From Gymnothorax reevesii (Eukaryota > Chordata > Actinopteri > Anguilliformes > Muraenidae), in contig CM056583.1 in the NCBI GenBank assembly GCA_029721435.1, positions 90,034,620 through 90,098,619 on the forward strand: DNA of 64,000 nucleotides, written 5' to 3'. Below are positions 58,325-64,000 of this stretch, in pieces. The position numbers and the translations under genes are program-made. Under the pieces are notes generated by a model. The model did no database searches. It was not told where the DNA came from and saw only the letters and a program-made list of their open reading frames with translations. Within the stretch, counting starts at the first letter, position 1, and each line of letters starts with the position of its first letter.

Positions 58325-58722
58325 TATATGAACAACACTGTTAACCAGAAAAATATACAAAAATGATGTTTACAGATGTTCCTCTGTTCCATTTAATTCC
58401 CCCCCAAAAATAATGGGTGAGGCGCACGGGATGCGGAGCTTCAGTATGTGCACAGATGGTAAAAACAAAAAGCAAAGCCAAATAAAACCTGTGATTTTCA
58501 ATTATCCAATCTTGAATGCTCAACAAATGAGTGTTTTACAGAGATACTGTACCTGTGAAGCCCTTTCCTCTCACACAGATTTCGTTTTGCCTTATTCGGT
58601 ACAAGGGGCTAAATTAGCCAGCATTGGGCCTCGGTGGCACTGGCCCACTCACTCAAGACAGTAAATTTTTTTAAAAATTATTGATAAATTTATCAATAAA
58701 TTCATAATGAATGCGCAATGTG

Positions 58723-59240
58723 CACTGCCTGTCCAAAAAAAGTTACTGTTTGAAGATAAATAAACAAATGCTGTGACTGGATCATTATAGCAGCCATTAT
58801 TATGCTTCAGCTGGCAATAATTATTTAAATCCTCACCGATGAAGCATTTCATTTCTCAAAAAAATCACGTTTGAAGATTTATCCCTTGATGGTGGAAAAG
58901 ATGTTGAAGTATTTCAGGGGCAAATTACTGGCCTGCATTTAGCAAAGATAACAATGAACGGGGAAAAAAAGCACAAGGAGTCATTTTCATATACTAATTG
59001 GCCATCACAAGTCTTGACCTTTATGACATTGAAAGTTATTGGGATGCGCTGGAGAAGACTACTGACTCCTTCAACTACAACTCTTGTTGTCAAGACGAGA
59101 TCTCTAGCCAAAAAATTAATGCAACTGTGATTGAAAATAACAAATGTCAAAACACAGACACAACAAATTTGCATTGTCGTCAAAGCTACAGGGGTTCTGA
59201 CTAAATATTTGAATGTAAAACTTTTTTTGGCCAGGCAGTG
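58723..59240. mobile_element. Short decayed Tc1-like element
   Basis: Inverted ends CACTGCCTGTCCAAAAAAAG and CTTTTTTTGGCCAGGCAGTG; TA follows the right end, TG precedes the left. Interior words such as TGGGATGCGCTGGAGAAGAC resemble the 3' end of a Tc1-like transposase. No ORF. Confidence 0.7.
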
Positions 59241-59704
59241 TATTTTTGTGTCTGTCTCCTAATTTAGTTTGTTTTTGGGATAACCGGAACATTCAAAATG
59301 AATCGGGGGAAGTACTTAGAATGTATTTGGTTCCGACTCCGGCAGCTGCTGAGCAAATATAGTGAAGCTAAAAAGCGATAGTTTAAAGAAACTTTTAGTT
59401 TTGACCTGTTTTTAATCATCATTTTTAAATTTACATTATGAGATCTCTGAAAACACTTTACTCCTATTAGTTGTGGCCAACTTCTCCTTGAAAAGGCATG
59501 ACGAGAGATAAAAACGCTTATTTGGGTGCTAATTGTTCGCATTTCAATAGACAAAATTAAAAACGATGAATTCAGGGCGAACAACTTTCCAGAATACCTT
59601 GGAGTGAGACTGGAGGAAAAAATGTGGGTGCACTGGTGGGCCATCAGTCATTCAGGAGGGTGTGGGGGCAGGACCGGTCCCCCAGAGGAACATTTTGTAC
59701 ATAC

Positions 59705-59880
59705 ACTGTCAGAAAAAAAAGCACCCGTTTGTACCTTCAGGGGTAAAAGGTTTGTCACTGGGGCAGTACCCTTACAGGTACTGCTGTTGTACCCTCAGAA
59801 GTGGGTACTTATTTGCTTTGGAACATAAAAGTACCTTTTTGACCCTGAAAAGGTTCACTCAAGTACCTTGATGAAAGGTC
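59705..59880. repeat. GTACCTT-type short interspersed repeat
   Basis: CACTGTCAGAAAAAAAAGCA followed by several GTACC/GGTAC words in both orientations, resembling a common fish non-autonomous repeat. Confidence 0.5.
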
Positions 59881-62160
59881 TAGATCAATGAAAAACTGTC
59901 TACCCTTGTAAATAATTGTATGCCATTATAAAAATTTTGTCATAAACCCATTGTGTAGCTCTGAATGGTGACGACTAGGCAACACTCAACTCCAAGAAGT
60001 GTGGTAAATGAGATTTGAACACAGCTCACAGTAGCCAAAATCCAGAGTGACCATGGCACACATGTCAACCATCACAAATGGAGCAAAAGTGGTTACATCT
60101 GTTGAATTGGTTTGTTTTTATTAAACAACCTTTCTTAAGACCTACATTCCATCTGGCAAACTTTGTACCATAGATTTGGACTTATAATATCTTGCTTGAG
60201 TTTGCATCAATGATTATTACTGCCTATCAAGCAATCATTAATCAGTATGTCATAAAGACGTGGATGATAGACGAGCAACCTTAAAAATGGCCTACAGTTT
60301 GTTAGTTCATTAAGACATATCATGACGGAATTTAGGCTGCCCACCCAATCAGCAGTTAGGAATCGTACTATTATTTTGTGCACTATTTTTAGAATCACAG
60401 AAAGAATGAAAAAAGGGTAATTCTGGCTGTTCCTCGGGCTCTTTTTGTAGTTGTGGTGGCTCCGGCTGATTGACTTTTTTCCTCATAGGAAGTTGATCTT
60501 GAAAACAAAGCACAATGTCCCCTCTGTCCTGTTCCTGCCTTATCTTCAGACATCCTGTTCATCTTGTTCACTATCTGGTGATGCATCAGAAATGCTATAT
60601 GGTTACGTGAATGAGAGCAGGAGATGATTAAGGATGGTTATTTCACTGCATATTTTAAATGGCATGCAGGAAAACATCACATAGCCTAAAATGGTAGGTT
60701 GCAGGACACTTGGCCATCTTCAAGGTCAAACAGGGACAAACCATTTGTATGACTGTGATTCTTGCGTTACGTGTGTGACATTTGGAAGGTATTCTTGACA
60801 TTCTTCAATGCACTATACTTTAATTGGGTTGCAGACGGGGATCTATGTAGGACAACCACAAGATACCTGGGCTTAACTATCAATGTGGTGCATCAACTTG
60901 GGATTTGCCTGAAACATTGGAAGCGCCGGACCAGAAAGAGGCTGCGTTACGCGTGTGACACAGGAAATGGGTCAAAAGCTACATTTAATTTACACCCCAA
61001 AAGTTCTGTGATTTGAAGGAAGATTATAACACTTTGGCTTCATCAACTTTAGCGATAGTTATTACTGGTTGCATGAGATAAAACTTAAATAAAAATGCCT
61101 GGCTCATTTGCATACCATGACCTCATTTGCATGTGTTACGTGTGTGACATTTTTGTCATGTGTGTGACCGTATGCAAATGCTGCAATGCTTAAGTCCTTT
61201 TCATTTAATTAAAATCATATCTGTGGCTATTGTAGGTTGTCATCATTGCAGTTGTTGTTCTGGATAGAGATAACCGAGGTACGTGCAGATCCCAGAAACA
61301 CTCACCACAAAAAAGCAGCAGGCATGTACCCCTTTAGGTAACGAATATTTTGGAACAATTTAAAAATTAATAACAAAAAAAGTAAGCTGAACATCATTCA
61401 AATTTTTTTCAGACATTGTTCACATTTATAAGATTGTGCAGTAAAAATTCCAGAGAGATGAATAACTGGTGACATGGTCATTTTTTTGCCCCAAAAAACG
61501 GCATTTTGGAATAAAACCAGAAAAATTTACTCTCAGTAAAAAACTTCTACAAATTATATTACTTGGATTACTGCAGTTTTACAGAGATATAAAATCTAAA
61601 AAAAAAAGAATTCTAGCCTTTTATCTTACTTAGTTCCTGGGTTACAGGTCATAAAATATGGTCTCGTTTTCGGGCATTTTGTGTTTTCTGCTGATTTTGA
61701 GACTTTACCATACAAAAATGGATCGAGATACACAAAATCTGAGTCCATTTTCAGATTCTAAGGGATGAATATGGTGAGTAAACCCAATTTCAGCCATGTA
61801 TAGGCAATCAATTTGGAGGAATAAGTTGCCAAAGTTGGCTGAAAAAGGGTTTGCCAAAAAATGTAAAATATTATTCAAATTTCAAAGGGCTATAACTTGA
61901 AAACTATTTTAGATATTGGCCTAATATTTGGTATTTTTTCATTTTGTGTGAATATTTACCCGTGAATTTTTTTCAAAGAATTTTGAGGAGGTGACCTGTC
62001 GCCTCCTGTATGATTTGACATGGAATGACCCAGGAAAGAGGCCATTAATGTCATAATAGGCATAGGCTTTGTACTTTGGTCACAAATGTAATGTCATAAA
62101 TGTCACACAGGTACATTTTTGGCTTATAAAATGGATTCTCTTTGTGGGACTGAGGAAGTT
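59881..62160. other. No gene recognised
   Basis: AT-rich. The word TTACGTGTGTGACA (or a one-base variant) recurs at ~60766, ~60947 and ~61137. I cannot assign a function. Confidence 0.45.
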
Positions 62161-62164
62161 ATGC

Positions 62165-62420
62165 CTTCCAAGCATGGAAGGTATGGCATTAATTGTATCC
62201 CCCGAACGAAGGTCGGAGGATACTATGGATTTGGCCTCATCACGCGTCCGCATCCGCAGAGATCTTCTTGTGAACGCTCTACAGCCCACATAAGTACACC
62301 GATTCTTTTCAAATTTTGCAGGGACATGTATTATGGTAAGTTCATGACACCTATTGATTTTGGGTACTCTGGGACCATCTGGGCCCAACTGGGGGGCCTT
62401 TGGGGGATACATGTGCTCGG
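62165..62420. repeat. CCCCGAACGAAGGTCGGAGG-type repeat head
   Basis: Near-palindromic CCCCGAACGAAGGTCGGAGG followed by CGCGTCCGCATCCGCAGAG and TTCAAATTTTGCAGGGACAT. The layout resembles the repeat at 461-625. Confidence 0.45.
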
Positions 62421-63675
62421 TTGCCGAATGCTCTAGTTTATAATATCAGGTGTTTCATATCTTCCCATGGATTTATTCATTTTTATAAAAACATTTGTTG
62501 CAACATGTGTGACGTCATTCACCACCATATATTTTGACCCCTTAAAAAGGGCAAATTTTAAGTCTGCAGGGACTTTTGCTGCAAAGGTTGAAAAATAAAA
62601 ACCCAACAATAGATCATTTCTGCTGCTGAGTTTGACACTCATCCAAATCACAAAAAGATTACCTTAATTTCAAGAAGGACCCATATCTCAAAAAAGGTGA
62701 AAAACTAAAGGACTTTAAAATTGATTGTAAACAGTTTAAGAACAATTGTGCAGGAAAGGCCGATGTTACTGAAGGCTTTCCTTCAGACACACCCTTGCAA
62801 TTTACAATCACAAAATGATTGCTTTGTTGACTGACTTGTTACATGTAAAAATGCACAAAGAAAGGACACAAATATATGGGATCAGTAAAACAGCATTAAG
62901 TATGCTACTTTTGATGATTTCTTAAACAACAAGCAATGCCAGGCAAAACAAACCTCGCCCACCAGCTCTTATTTTAGTGCTTTTCATTCTGACTCAATTT
63001 TACAAGTGTGAGCTCAAACATTTTCAACTTACAGTCCTTTGAAAATCAGTTGGACCTTTCAGGGTCACTGAAGGTCAAAGGTTATATTGTCAAATGAAAG
63101 CCCATATAGGACTTACCATATGCTCATAATAGTAAACTTCTGTCTATCTGCAACCATTTATAATGGAATATATAGTTATAATGGAAAATCAATTGTTTTC
63201 AGTGATGATCTTGACCCCCAGATATTTAACCCCTAACCGCTACAGAGACTGTCAAAGCTGCCCCATCATGCAGCATAAGGTTAACAGCAAAATTGAAAGA
63301 TGCACATTTTGGTTTTAGTTTGAAGTCAATGTGATGATTTTGACAGCAGTTATCGCCAAAAAAACATTTTTACATTTCCAATGACCTTAACCCGATCACC
63401 CCCAAAATGTAATCAGGTAATCTGCGGACATTTGCCCACCTACTGTGAAAGTTTGAAGTCAATCAGTGCAACCATGTAGACGCAGCAATTTTCCCTCTCG
63501 TAAACGGTCGATGCCATTTGTTACGGTCGATGCCATATCTGAGCGCCTGATCTTGCATTCTGAATGGTCGTGAACTTTTCGTCATATTTCGGAACGAAGT
63601 GACCATGCATATAAGTGCGAATAACATTGGCAATTTCAGAATTCTCAGAAATTTAGTTAATCACAATTCTTGAAA
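62421..63675. other. No gene recognised
   Basis: AT-rich with a GGTCACTGAAGGTCAAAGGT patch at ~63062, like the GGTCA-type arrays. The word GGTCGATGCCAT occurs twice at ~63507-63535. Confidence 0.45.
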
Positions 63676-63832
63676 AATATGGCAGGCGAAGAAGCTGCTC
63701 AGTTGCAAATTTTACAAGTTACGTTTCAAACCTGTATGAGGAAAGACAGGCGTTTGCTCTGTTTCCATAGTCACTTGCCTGTGAGAGGGAACCACACAAA
63801 CAACTTTGTGGGAGCACAGTTTCTTGTTCTGA

Positions 63833-64000
63833 AGAGCAAAGGAGTACAATGTAGTGGGTCTTTTAGAGAGGATTACATCTGACTTAGAAGACCCCTTCAA
63901 AACAAAGTTGCTGTCGCTAGCAGATGGAAGCTTTGATGGTCATTACAGACACCGATTCATGGGAAAACGCAAAGATGGAGTAACAGGATTCCCTATCCCT
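63833..64000 (+). other. Unrecognised coding-like stretch running off the window
   Basis: A stop-free frame of 56 codons reaches the window end and reads like real protein: YNVVGLLERITSDLEDPFKT, then LLSLADGSFDGHYRHRFMGK and RKDGVTGFPIP. It does not match the missing DDHD2 C-terminus. A possible acceptor (TTCTTGTTCTGAAG) precedes it. It could be a host exon, transposon protein or chance. Confidence 0.35.

Noticed and set aside
63670..63882. 70-codon ORF (+) at the right edge
   Set aside because: No recognisable motif; the more protein-like reading nearby is in a different frame from 63833 onward, so this frame was not called.

Overview
The window looks like teleost fish nuclear DNA. It is eukaryotic because one protein is spread over 14 exons joined by GT-AG introns with consistent phases. 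The fish call rests on the repeat content: many Tc1-like elements, hAT-type and Harbinger-type elements, tRNA-derived SINEs, L2/CR1-type LINE pieces and solo LTRs. I cannot name the species. I see no prokaryotic operon, CRISPR array or free-standing RNA gene.

The only host gene I can support is a DDHD-family phospholipase on the + strand, best matched to DDHD2. Its exons run from about 18.7 kb to 56.8 kb and give roughly 629 codons in one continuous frame: WWE-type region, lipase motif GHSLG, SAM domain and most of the DDHD domain. The last ~80 residues of the family are not visible before position 64000, so the gene probably runs off the right end. The extreme N-terminus is uncertain: either a Met at 18660 or an upstream exon that I cannot identify.

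Layout. 1-18.3 kb: repeats only, with Tc1-like remnants, two 489-bp solo LTRs in opposite orientation, a LINE tail and several large palindromic non-autonomous elements. 18.7-27.2 kb: exons 1-4; intron 1 holds a Tc1-like element split by a 5'-portion L2/CR1 LINE, and a minisatellite that leads into the exon 2 splice acceptor. 27.2-43.3 kb: exons 5-7 with large repeat-filled introns, including a 15-bp minisatellite of ~85 units and a nested stack (GTGACCTTGACC array, then a hAT-like element and a Harbinger-like element, the latter containing a nearly intact Tc1-like transposon). 43.6-56.8 kb: exons 8-14, with another Tc1-in-Tc1 nest, a second GGTCA-type array and a minisatellite grown from the 3' edge of exon 12. 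56.8-64 kb: Tc1-like elements and unassigned sequence, then an unrecognised coding-like stretch at the edge.

I found no new multi-gene system. The observations most worth checking are the two minisatellites that overlap ddhd2 splice junctions, the Tc1-like transposon with near-perfect terminal repeats and a single in-frame stop, the intronic arrays of nuclear-receptor-like half-sites, and the unexplained frame at the right edge.
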